Shown: positions 1-7,568 of the stretch, piece after piece
Position numbering within the stretch: position 1 is the stretch's first letter
Layout: each line of letters starts with the position of its first letter
Assembly (NCBI GenBank): GCA_028280265.1
Contig: JANQMD010000008.1
Coordinates: forward strand, 1 to 51,387
DNA from: Flavobacteriaceae bacterium
GTDB taxonomy: Bacteria > Bacteroidota > Bacteroidia > Flavobacteriales > Flavobacteriaceae
DNA: 51,387 bases
Reading direction: 5' to 3'
The notes under the pieces: generated by a model
Database searches by the model: none
What the model was told of the DNA's origin: nothing
The model's input: the letters and a program-made list of their open reading frames with translations, nothing else
Program-made: the position numbers and the translations under genes

Positions 1-13
1 AGACAATAATGTG

Positions 14-76
14 AGTAAAGAGTAAAGAGTAAAGAGTAAAGAGTAAAGAGTAAAGAGTAAAGAGTAAAGAGTAAAG
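14..76. repeat. Heptamer tandem repeat, 9 copies of AGTAAAG
   Basis: Nine uninterrupted perfect copies of the 7-bp unit AGTAAAG lie in non-coding DNA. The sequence then degenerates (AAAG). No gene covers it. The unit length is not a multiple of three and no ORF uses it, so it looks like a simple-sequence array prone to slippage. It lies downstream of the minus-strand permease gene. Confidence 0.95.
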
Positions 77-103
77 AAAGTTCGAAAATATATTTACAAG
101 TAT

Positions 104-203
104 GTCATTTCGAAATGAGATTTGCAGAATCGATTGAGAAATCTCATTAATACAAACTCAAATCAAACAGATTGCTTCTCACGCCTTGCGTGATCGCAAT
201 GAC
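104..203. repeat. Degenerate intergenic inverted-repeat element
   Basis: This roughly 100-bp element is bounded by GTCATTTCGA (104-113) and TCGCAATGAC (194-203), which are reverse complements at 9 of 10 positions. A second element with the same end sequences lies at 4283-4390. The pattern GTCATTNCGA ... TCGNAATGAC resembles the dispersed intergenic repeats common in flavobacterial genomes. Bases 1-254 otherwise hold no gene. Confidence 0.6.
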
Positions 204-254
204 ACACCTAACAACTTTTACACTGAGCACAATCGAAGTGAACATCTAACAAAC

Positions 255-1490
255 CTATGCAAAGCGAATGGACTTGGATGGTTGGATTTTTGTGATAATG
301 ATAGAAGGTACAATCAACATCAAAAAACACAGAACCAAGGTTCCTATGTTCAACAACACAAAGGAGAAGAAATCGATATAAACAGGAACTTCAGAGACGT
401 AATAGTTTTCTGGATCCAAGCTGATCACTCCTAAATATTTCTGTATGAGCAGGATTGAAAAACCAATGATGTTTCCCCAAAAAAGTCCTTTTAAAATCAA
501 ATATGCAGCATTGTACAAAAACACTTTACGGATGCTCCAATTAGAACTTCCCAAGGCTTTTAAAACCCCTACCATTGGAATTCTCTCTAAAATTAAAACC
601 AACAATGCTGTAATCATATTGATTCCTGCGATGATGATCATAATGGCAATGATAAAAAGGATGTTATTATCAAAAAGGTTCAACCATTCAAAAATAGCAG
701 GATAATTTGCTGTGATAGTTCTAGCATTTAACCTTGAGTCTATTTCTCGATAGACCTCGATTCCTTTTTCTTCAAGTTGACTAAAATCTTCTAAAATGAC
801 TTCAAACCCTCCTACCTGATCACCTTCCCAACGGTTGAGTCTCTGTACTTCTCTCAAATCTCCAATCATCATATTCTTATCGAACTCTACAAATCCAGTG
901 TTGTAGATTCCTTTCAAGATGTATTTTCGGTTCGATGGAATCTTACTCGTTGAGGATTTTAAAAAGGATACTCGAATGGTATCGTTTAGGCTTAATTGCA
1001 AACGATCGACCAGTGTTTTCGAAAGCAAAATGTCTCTTGTACGTTCCTGATTTAGGTTGGGAATGGCTCCTTCCACCAAATACTCTTTAAAAAAAGACCA
1101 GTCATAATCTGTAGAAACCCCTTTAAAAACAATCCCTTCAAAATCAGTTTTTGTACGTATCAATCCAGCTTTATTTGCAAAAACTTGCACGTTCTTAATG
1201 CCGTCTATATCCTTGAAATTTGGATAAAAGGGTTGATTGATACTAACTGGTACTACAGAAACATCGGAGTTATTATTGTCGTAATTATCAATTTGAATAT
1301 GCCCTTTGAAGCCAGACATTTTATCGCGAATTTTTTGCTGCAATCCTGCTCCCGTAGCTACTGATATCATCATAATAACCATCCCCAATGCAATAGCAAT
1401 AATGGCTATTTTTATTATTGGCGACGAAATACTACTTTTATACTCTTTGTCAGCAATAATTCGTTTGGCAACAAATAATTCGTAATTCAA
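255..1490 (-). CDS. ABC transporter permease, FtsX/LolC-LolE-like
   Basis: This is the inner-membrane permease subunit of an ABC transporter of the MacB/LolCE-FtsX type (411 aa). An N-terminal membrane helix is visible at about residues 26-48 (rich in Ile/Ala/Met). A large extracytoplasmic domain follows (about 50-265), then three helices at about 275-300, 328-352 and 372-402. This 1+3 helix layout with a periplasmic insert is typical of the family, which extracts lipoproteins or drives other periplasmic work. No ATPase gene is adjacent. The only usable start is TTG at 1490; the frame stays open upstream without an ATG. The gene is divergent from the NamZ-like gene, with almost no space between the two starts. 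Substrate unknown; lipoprotein release is an inference. Confidence 0.85.
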   Translation of the reverse strand: MNYELFVAKRIIADKEYKSSISSPIIKIAIIAIALGMVIMMISVATGAGLQQKIRDKMSGFKGHIQIDNYDNNNSDVSVVPVSINQPFYPNFKDIDGIKNVQVFANKAGLIRTKTDFEGIVFKGVSTDYDWSFFKEYLVEGAIPNLNQERTRDILLSKTLVDRLQLSLNDTIRVSFLKSSTSKIPSNRKYILKGIYNTGFVEFDKNMMIGDLREVQRLNRWEGDQVGGFEVILEDFSQLEEKGIEVYREIDSRLNARTITANYPAIFEWLNLFDNNILFIIAIMIIIAGINMITALLVLILERIPMVGVLKALGSSNWSIRKVFLYNAAYLILKGLFWGNIIGFSILLIQKYLGVISLDPENYYVSEVPVYIDFFSFVLLNIGTLVLCFLMLIVPSIIITKIQPSKSIRFA

Positions 1491-1494
1491 TTTG

Positions 1495-2724
1495 ATGATT
1501 TTAACTGCACGTAAAAGTACGTATTTATTCCTAGCATTTTTCTTAACATTTTGCCTAAGTTCTTGTGCCCAAGACGGGGTTCAAAAAAATATCCTGACTG
1601 CTGCGGATCAAACAAATTTGTATCTCAAAAAGCTACAAGGAAAAAGAATTGCTGTAGTGGCGAATCAAACTTCTGTCATTCAAAGAAAAGAGAAAGGAGA
1701 CTTCGACAAGCTCAGTCTGACAGAAAAGAGCTCTATATATATTCACTTGGTAGATAGTTTACTTTCTTTAAACATTGATATAAAAAAAGTATTTGCTCCT
1801 GAGCATGGTTTTCGAGGTAAAGCAGATGCGGGAGAAGTTGTAAAAAATGGTGTAGACACCAAAACCAACCTCCCAATTATCTCTTTGTATGGGAAGAATA
1901 AAAAACCGAACAAGGAACAATTAAAAGGGATTGATTTGATTGTTTTTGACATTCAGGATGTAGGTGCACGCTTTTACACATATATTTCTACATTGCATTA
2001 TGTCATGGAAGCCGCTGCTGAATCGAGAATTCCAGTGATTGTGCTTGACAGACCCAATCCCAACGGTCATTACATCGATGGTCCAATCTTGGAAAAAGAA
2101 CACAAAAGTTTTGTGGGCATGCATCCTGTTCCTGCAGTGTATGGAATGACCATTGGTGAATATGCGAAAATGATCAATGGTGAGAAATGGTTGAAAAATG
2201 GCGTCAAGGCAAAGCTTTCTGTCATTCCTTTAAAAAATTACACACATCAATCGGAATATAGCTTGCCTATTAAGCCTTCTCCTAATTTACCGAACGATGT
2301 ATCCATCAACCTCTACCCTAGTTTGTGTTTTTTTGAAGGCACCAATGTTAGTGCAGGTCGGGGAACCAATATGCAATTTCAAATCTACGGTTCTCCTTTT
2401 TTAAATCATAAAAGCAAGTTTTCGTACACACCTGTTCCCAATGATGGAGCCAAATATCCCAAACACGCTCATATGATTTGCTATGGGGAAGATTTACGCA
2501 ATCATACAAAACTCAACACTATCAATCTAGACTGGTTGATCAAATCTTACAAACAAAACTCAACGAAGAATTTCTTCAATGCGTTTTTTACCAAACTAGC
2601 TGGAACCAAAAAGCTTCAAAAACAAATTGAAGAAAAAGTTTCTCTAAAAGAAATCAAAGCTTCTTGGAAAGAAGGTTTGGAGAAGTTTCAAAAAGTGAGA
2701 AAGCAGTATTTAATCTACAACTAG
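1495..2724 (+). CDS. namZ: DUF1343 / NamZ-like exo-beta-N-acetylmuramidase lipoprotein
   Basis: This 409-aa protein matches the DUF1343 family, whose characterised members (NamZ, GH171) remove N-acetylmuramic acid from the non-reducing ends of peptidoglycan fragments. A lipoprotein signal peptide ends in LSSC, with the lipidated Cys at about residue 24. Family signatures include the FAPEHGFRGKADAGE block (about 100-114), QDVGARFYTYISTLHY, LDRPNPN and the GTNVSAGRGT segment. I chose the ATG at 1495; a TTG at 1492 is also in frame, giving one more residue. The stop overlaps that of the convergent gene within CTAG at 2721-2724. Likely role: periplasmic or surface cell-wall recycling. Family assignment is firm; the enzymatic activity is inferred. 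Confidence 0.88.
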   Translation: MILTARKSTYLFLAFFLTFCLSSCAQDGVQKNILTAADQTNLYLKKLQGKRIAVVANQTSVIQRKEKGDFDKLSLTEKSSIYIHLVDSLLSLNIDIKKVFAPEHGFRGKADAGEVVKNGVDTKTNLPIISLYGKNKKPNKEQLKGIDLIVFDIQDVGARFYTYISTLHYVMEAAAESRIPVIVLDRPNPNGHYIDGPILEKEHKSFVGMHPVPAVYGMTIGEYAKMINGEKWLKNGVKAKLSVIPLKNYTHQSEYSLPIKPSPNLPNDVSINLYPSLCFFEGTNVSAGRGTNMQFQIYGSPFLNHKSKFSYTPVPNDGAKYPKHAHMICYGEDLRNHTKLNTINLDWLIKSYKQNSTKNFFNAFFTKLAGTKKLQKQIEEKVSLKEIKASWKEGLEKFQKVRKQYLIYN

Positions 2725-3419
2725 TTATATTCTTTCAGCTTATCACTCGCTTTCTTTAATTCATTTTCAGTCAATTTGTAAGATTCATCCCTTATAAAAT
2801 TCCATTTTCTAATATGATAACTTACCTCGTAAGCGCCAGAAAATTCAGTAAAAAAGTGAAGCTTATTTCTTTTTCTATTTATCTCTTTTAACTCTCCTAC
2901 TAATTGCTTGTTTAGATTCAAAACTTCTTGATAGGAATCATTTAATGTATGTGAATAACTTATAGTATCAAAGTTTGTTAACAGACCATTTAATTTTGTC
3001 TTTCTAGTCCTAAAATCAATGGTATTGTAATTATTTTGTAGAAAATCAACTATCCTGATAGGTTTTCCCTGATTTTGCTTTTTACTTAAGTCTTTATTAA
3101 ATCTTTTATCTATTTTATGTACTAGAATACCTTTTTTGAGTAGTAGTGCTTTATTAAGGTTTTCAAAGGCAATAGATATTTTCACATAATCCATTAGCCC
3201 TTCTCGTCCCGATTTCCAGTAGATTTCTTTTTTATCTTCTTGCCTATCTGACATTAATTGTGAACAATATTTTTCAAAATTTTCAAAACGATATACACTC
3301 CTAATTATATAATGAACGTTGACCAGCATTAACCATATTGTTCTTTCACTAGCGTAAGTTCTTTCATTGTAATATTGAGTTTCCTCGTCTCTTGTAAATG
3401 TAGTATTATAGCGAATCAT
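2721..3419 (-). CDS. Conserved-looking hypothetical protein, soluble
   Basis: I do not recognise this 232-aa protein. It has no signal peptide or membrane segment and is rich in Lys, Asn, Tyr and Glu. The C-terminal third (about 160-230) is charged and probably helical. Its ATG overlaps the stop of the upstream membrane hydroxylase by 4 bp (ATGA, 3416-3419), so the pair is probably co-translated. Its stop codon shares bases with the stop of the convergent NamZ-like gene. Base composition is more AT-rich than its neighbours, compatible with a recently acquired or rapidly evolving gene. Function unknown. Confidence 0.7.
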   Translation of the reverse strand: MIRYNTTFTRDEETQYYNERTYASERTIWLMLVNVHYIIRSVYRFENFEKYCSQLMSDRQEDKKEIYWKSGREGLMDYVKISIAFENLNKALLLKKGILVHKIDKRFNKDLSKKQNQGKPIRIVDFLQNNYNTIDFRTRKTKLNGLLTNFDTISYSHTLNDSYQEVLNLNKQLVGELKEINRKRNKLHFFTEFSGAYEVSYHIRKWNFIRDESYKLTENELKKASDKLKEYN

Positions 3420-4246
3420 TCAGCATTCGTTGGCTTCCGATATTTCTGAAAAGGTTGCTTTAACAGCTCCCACAAATTGCTATTGATAGTTTCATCGGGG
3501 AATGTATCGACTCCATACACAATTTTATCACGATCTAGATATCGATAAGTTCCAAACAAACGATCCCAAATCGAAAATATATTTCCATAGTTAGAGTCTG
3601 TGTAAGGCAATAAGTTATGATGATGTACCTTGTGCATATCTGGAGAGACAATCACAAAACTCAATGCTCTGTCTAGCATTTTTGGCAATCGTATATTGGC
3701 ATGATTGAATTGAGACAATACCAATGAACACGATTGATATAACATCACAATTGCAATGGGAGCTCCTACAATAAAAACACCAATTAATGTAAATGTAAAA
3801 CGAATCATACTTTCTAGTGGGTGATGTCTATTCGCCGTGGTTGTATCTACTTTATGATCTGTATGATGTACCAAATGCACCATCCACAGAGGCTTTATTT
3901 TATGCTCTACAAAATGTGCTAACCAAGCTCCGATCAAATCTAAAAGTAAAAGTCCTAGCAATACATAAACCCATAATGGCATTTCTGGCATCCAATTAAT
4001 CAAACCAAAATCATTGACTGCTACCCAATCAGAAGTTTTTAGCAATAAAAAAGCTAGCGCAAAATTAATCACCACCGTAGTCATGGTAAAAAACAAATTG
4101 GGAAGTGCATGCTTCCATTTTTTATAAGAAAATTTATACAACGGTAAAATTCCCTCAAGAAGCCAAAAAAATGTAATTCCTCCTACCAATAAAGCACTTC
4201 TATGCGAAGAAGGAATCGTTTCGAAATAGTTGATAATCGTATCCAA
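3416..4246 (-). CDS. Sterol desaturase / fatty-acid hydroxylase family membrane protein
   Basis: This 276-aa polytopic protein carries the histidine boxes of the fatty-acid hydroxylase superfamily, which bind a di-iron centre for C-H hydroxylation of lipids. The boxes are H111-x3-H115, H124/H127/H128 with H131, H141-H142 and H205/H208/H209 in HKVHHH. Hydrophobic helices lie at about 17-35, 50-70, 91-112 and 152-175. The substrate (a lipid, sterol-like or carotenoid compound) cannot be told from sequence. It starts with ATG at 4246 and is coupled to the downstream unknown gene by a 4-bp overlap. No regulator is adjacent. Confidence 0.85.
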   Translation of the reverse strand: MDTIINYFETIPSSHRSALLVGGITFFWLLEGILPLYKFSYKKWKHALPNLFFTMTTVVINFALAFLLLKTSDWVAVNDFGLINWMPEMPLWVYVLLGLLLLDLIGAWLAHFVEHKIKPLWMVHLVHHTDHKVDTTTANRHHPLESMIRFTFTLIGVFIVGAPIAIVMLYQSCSLVLSQFNHANIRLPKMLDRALSFVIVSPDMHKVHHHNLLPYTDSNYGNIFSIWDRLFGTYRYLDRDKIVYGVDTFPDETINSNLWELLKQPFQKYRKPTNAE

Positions 4247-4282
4247 GACAAAAATTTCTCCTAAAATAAGGAAAAATCACAT

Positions 4283-4390
4283 GTCATTACGAACAAAGTG
4301 AAGTAATCTTATTAAGGCAAATACTGCTCTCTTCTGACAGATTACTTCGTCATGTTCCTAAATCTAATTTGGGGCAGATCTCGTAATAAC
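4283..4390. repeat. Degenerate intergenic element with nested inverted repeats
   Basis: The outer ends GTCATTACGA (4283-4292) and TCGTAATAAC (4381-4390) pair at 9 of 10 positions. An inner pair GAAGTAATCT (4300-4309) and AGATTACTTC (4339-4348) is a perfect 10-bp inverted repeat. The element sits between two minus-strand genes and shares its termini with 104-203, so it is a small dispersed, non-coding hairpin element. Confidence 0.7.
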
Positions 4391-4392
4391 AA

Positions 4393-4890
4393 TTACATTA
4401 GCAATCGCTTTTTTAACTCTTCCACTATCTCATAAGTTGCTGGACAAATCTCTGTGTTCTTTAATGTAAGGTTGGTAATTTGAATAAATTTTTTACGGTT
4501 GGTATGTGGGTATTCTGCACAGGCTTTGGGACGAACATCATAAATATAACAACTGTTATCTTCCTGATCTAAAAATGGACAGGGAGCCGATTTTAACACC
4601 ATAAAATCATCCGAATCACGAAGTAGATATTTATCTGAAAATGCATGAGCTTTCATTTTAAGGTGCTTCGCAATTCTTAGAATATCTTTTTCAGTAAAAA
4701 TAGGACTTGTTGTTCTACAACAATTTCCACAAGACAGACAATCTGTTCTCTCAAATTCTTTTTCATGCAGTTCCTGCATGAGAACATCTAGCTTTTTGGG
4801 CGGCCTCTTTTTAAGCTTTTTAAAATATTTTTGATTCTCTTCATAAGCGTCTTTAGCCAACTTTGGTAAGTCTTCCAATCTTTTTTTCAT
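4393..4890 (-). CDS. YkgJ-family cysteine-cluster protein
   Basis: This 165-aa cytoplasmic protein has the cysteine pattern of the YkgJ/UPF0153 family: CLSCGNCC near residue 56, then CPF, CYIYDVRPKAC and a final EICP. The eight or so cysteines are thought to bind a metal or an Fe-S cluster, but the biochemical role of the family is not established. A Lys-rich N-terminus precedes the cluster. A -7 box TAAGTTTG reads toward the gene at 4958-4951, about 60 bp upstream of the ATG at 4890, with no good -33 partner. The gene is divergent from argS. Confidence 0.85.
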   Translation of the reverse strand: MKKRLEDLPKLAKDAYEENQKYFKKLKKRPPKKLDVLMQELHEKEFERTDCLSCGNCCRTTSPIFTEKDILRIAKHLKMKAHAFSDKYLLRDSDDFMVLKSAPCPFLDQEDNSCYIYDVRPKACAEYPHTNRKKFIQITNLTLKNTEICPATYEIVEELKKRLLM

Positions 4891-4950
4891 TATATCCTCT
4901 TATTAAATTTTTCACAGGTTGGTTTGTCGATTGGTAAGTTAGTTGTAATA

Positions 4951-4958
4951 CAAACTTA
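4951..4958 (-). promoter_or_regulatory. Candidate -7 box for the YkgJ-family gene
   Basis: Read on the minus strand, the sequence is TAAGTTTG, a full match to the Bacteroidota -7 consensus TAnnTTTG. It overlaps one arm of an inverted repeat GTAAGTT (4934-4940) / AACTTAC (4953-4959). No TTG lies at the expected spacing upstream, so the assignment is tentative. Confidence 0.4.
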
Positions 4959-5084
4959 CTTCTTAAAGACGTATTGCCTATCATAAAAGTAGCACAAAAC
5001 ATTGTTAAAAAATAAAAGCTATTCTTATTTTTTTAACACTTTTTCGATTCGTGCATAAAAACATCTTTAACTAACAATTTGAAG

Positions 5085-5117
5085 TTGCTTTTTTACCAGA
5101 AATAATGTGTAATTTTG
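5085..5117 (+). promoter_or_regulatory. argS promoter, Bacteroidota type
   Basis: A -33 TTG (5085-5087), a 22-bp spacer and a perfect -7 box TAATTTTG (5110-5117) fit the Bacteroidota consensus TTTG/TAnnTTTG. The predicted transcription start is near 5123, so the leader before the ATG at 5139 is about 16 nt. The TTG at 5115 that could extend the reading frame is part of this -7 box, which argues against it as a start codon. Confidence 0.65.
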
Positions 5118-5138
5118 CACTTCAATTTTAACCAATTC

Positions 5139-6917
5139 ATGAATATTCAAGCACTACTTGAAGCGAAAGTCCAAGAGGGTTTCTTGAACCTTTACAATAT
5201 AGAATTACCACAAGTTGAGTTTCAAGCAACACGTAAAGATTTTGAAGGTGATATTACCGTAGTTGTTTTTCCTATGTTGCGCTACAAAAAAGGAAATCCT
5301 GCACAGATAGCCGAAGAGCTTGGAAACTACTTGGTACAAGGAGTCGATGAAATTGATAGTTTTAACGTTGTAAAAGGGTTTCTAAATCTGGTTGTTTCAG
5401 ACAGCTTTTACGCCAATTTTTTTAATACTATCTATTCTAATGCTAGCTATGGTTTTGTAATGGAATCTCAAGATGCTGTGATGGTTGAATACTCTTCTCC
5501 TAACACAAACAAGCCTCTTCATTTGGGTCATATTCGTAACAATTTATTGGGATATGCTGTTGCTGAGATTTTAAAAGCTGCTGGTAAGAAAGTTTACAAA
5601 ACGCAAATCATCAACGATCGAGGTATTCACATCTGTAAGTCGATGCTTGCCTGGAAGAAATACGGAAATGGTGAAACTCCTGCATCAACTGGAATTAAAG
5701 GTGACAAACTGGTAGGTAATTACTATGTAAGATTCGACCAAGAATATAAGAAAGAGATTGCTGGTTTAATGGCATCGGGAAGCACAGAAGATGAAGCAAA
5801 AAAGCAAGCACCTTCTCTCTTGGAAGCACAAAACATGCTACGTAAATGGGAGTCGGGAGATGAAGAAACAGTTAACTTATGGACGACCATGAATGGTTGG
5901 GTGTATGATGGTTTCGATATCACTTATAAAAACTTGGGCGTTAATTTTGATACCTTGTATTATGAAAGCAATACCTATCTTTTAGGAAAAGATGTCATTG
6001 TCGAAGGGCTGACGAGAGGTGTTTTCTACAAAAAAGAAGATGGTTCCGTTTGGTGTGACCTTAGAGATGAAGGTTTGGATGAAAAATTAGTATTGCGTTC
6101 CGATGGAACTGCAGTTTACATGACTCAAGATATTGGAACTGCCATTCAACGTGTCAAAGATTACAACGATGTCAATGGAATGGTTTATACCGTTGGAAAT
6201 GAGCAAGATTATCACTTTAAAGTATTGTTTTTAATCCTTAAAAAACTTGGTTTTTCATGGGCTGAGCAATTGTATCATTTAAGCTATGGAATGGTTGACC
6301 TTCCATCAGGGAAAATGAAATCGAGAGAAGGAACTGTTGTAGATGCAGATGACTTGATGATAGAAATGGCACAAACTGCCAAAGAAATTTCCCAAGAGCT
6401 TGGAAAACTCGAAGGTTATTCAGAGGATGAAAAAGAAGCTTTGTATAAAACCATTGGTTTGGGTGCTTTAAAATATTTTATTTTAAAAGTGGACCCTAAA
6501 AAACGAATTCTATTCGACCCACAGGCATCCGTAGATTTTCAAGGAAATACAGGTCCGTTTGTTCAGTATACCTATGCTCGAATACAATCCATACTCAGAA
6601 AAGCAGATTTTGATTACAATGCGACACTGAGTGAAGTTGAAGTACAATTGCATGACAAAGAAAAGGAGTTGATCAAACAGTTAGAAATTTATCCAGATGT
6701 GATTCAGCAAGCCGCAGCCAATTACTCGCCTGCCTTGATTGCCAATTATACCTATGATTTAGTAAAAGAATTCAACTCTTTTTACCAAAATGTCTCTATC
6801 TTAGGCGAAGAAAACGAAGACAAAAAAATATTTAGAGTTCAGTTATCAAAAAAAGTAGCCGATGTTATCAAATCAGCATTCGGTTTGTTAGGAATTCAGG
6901 TTCCGGGTAGAATGTAA
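5139..6917 (+). CDS. argS: Arginyl-tRNA synthetase
   Basis: This is the class I synthetase that charges tRNA-Arg (592 aa, normal length). An N-terminal Arg-S additional domain occupies about 1-85. The HIGH-like motif HLGH is at residues 128-131 after SSPNTNKP. A KMSK-like GKMKSREG follows around residue 400, and a C-terminal anticodon-binding DALR domain (about 475-592) contains the FVQYTYARIQSIL segment. I place the start at ATG 5139 (MNIQALLE...). An in-frame TTG eight codons upstream overlaps the promoter -7 box. Essential, cytoplasmic. A secreted-protein gene follows 11 bp after the stop. Confidence 0.97.
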   Translation: MNIQALLEAKVQEGFLNLYNIELPQVEFQATRKDFEGDITVVVFPMLRYKKGNPAQIAEELGNYLVQGVDEIDSFNVVKGFLNLVVSDSFYANFFNTIYSNASYGFVMESQDAVMVEYSSPNTNKPLHLGHIRNNLLGYAVAEILKAAGKKVYKTQIINDRGIHICKSMLAWKKYGNGETPASTGIKGDKLVGNYYVRFDQEYKKEIAGLMASGSTEDEAKKQAPSLLEAQNMLRKWESGDEETVNLWTTMNGWVYDGFDITYKNLGVNFDTLYYESNTYLLGKDVIVEGLTRGVFYKKEDGSVWCDLRDEGLDEKLVLRSDGTAVYMTQDIGTAIQRVKDYNDVNGMVYTVGNEQDYHFKVLFLILKKLGFSWAEQLYHLSYGMVDLPSGKMKSREGTVVDADDLMIEMAQTAKEISQELGKLEGYSEDEKEALYKTIGLGALKYFILKVDPKKRILFDPQASVDFQGNTGPFVQYTYARIQSILRKADFDYNATLSEVEVQLHDKEKELIKQLEIYPDVIQQAAANYSPALIANYTYDLVKEFNSFYQNVSILGEENEDKKIFRVQLSKKVADVIKSAFGLLGIQVPGRM

Positions 6918-6928
6918 AAAAAACAATC

Positions 6929-7528
6929 ATGAAAAAAATTTTTCTTCTTATTATATTATTCTCATTGAGTGGTTTTTCTCAATCGAAAGGGAAAATCTAT
7001 TTTAGAAACGGAACTATATTTGAAGGGAAAATCATCATACAATCTAGATCATTTGGTCTTACTGAAAAAACCGAGGTTATTTACTATCCAGAGCCAGGCT
7101 TTAAAGAGGCAAAAGGATTTAGTGACATTGAAAAAGTTGAGGGGATTTCTGATGAAACCAACAAAGTTACAAGTGTATTTTACTTTAAAAAACTCAAGAA
7201 CAAAGAAATACTTATAGAAAGAATCAGTTCTAATAAAAATTTCGATGTCTTTATGGGTTACTATTCTGTTGGCGTTAGTGATTTGGTTCCTGGATTTTCT
7301 GCCATAACAACAGATCTTGAATACTATGAAGAGTTTTTCATAGGAAAAAAATATAATTATAAGGTAGAGAAACTACCTAGAAACACTAGAAGAAAGAAAT
7401 ATAAAAATATTGTACTCAAATATACTTCTGATTGTAAAAAATTCGTAGAAAAAATAAACGATGGTTTTCTCTCAGTAAAGAAAGACACTAGAAGTCATTT
7501 TAAAGAGTACGAGAAAATTTGTAATTAG
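6929..7528 (+). CDS. Hypothetical secreted protein
   Basis: This 199-aa protein has a clear Sec signal peptide (Met-Lys-Lys, hydrophobic stretch 4-15, cleavage after about residue 17-19 near FSQS). The mature part starts GKIYFRNGTIFEGK, a beta-strand-like segment recurrent in flavobacterial periplasmic proteins, and ends in a Lys/Arg-rich tail (about 145-199) with two Cys (C169 and C198). I recognise no catalytic motif. It lies 11 bp behind argS and 40 bp before the dihydrolipoyl dehydrogenase gene, so it may be in the same transcript. Function unknown; envelope location inferred. Confidence 0.8.
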   Translation: MKKIFLLIILFSLSGFSQSKGKIYFRNGTIFEGKIIIQSRSFGLTEKTEVIYYPEPGFKEAKGFSDIEKVEGISDETNKVTSVFYFKKLKNKEILIERISSNKNFDVFMGYYSVGVSDLVPGFSAITTDLEYYEEFFIGKKYNYKVEKLPRNTRRKKYKNIVLKYTSDCKKFVEKINDGFLSVKKDTRSHFKEYEKICN

Positions 7529-7568
7529 TTTAGTCTAACGCTTTAAAAAGCTAAAGAAAATAAATAAT

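Noticed and set aside
186..434. 82-codon plus-strand frame at the left end
   Set aside because: It runs antisense to the end of the permease gene, begins inside a degenerate repeat, and has no protein-like pattern.
5115..5138. N-terminal extension of argS from the TTG at 5115
   Set aside because: The TTG is the end of a perfect -7 promoter box TAATTTTG, and the ATG at 5139 gives the normal ArgS N-terminus.
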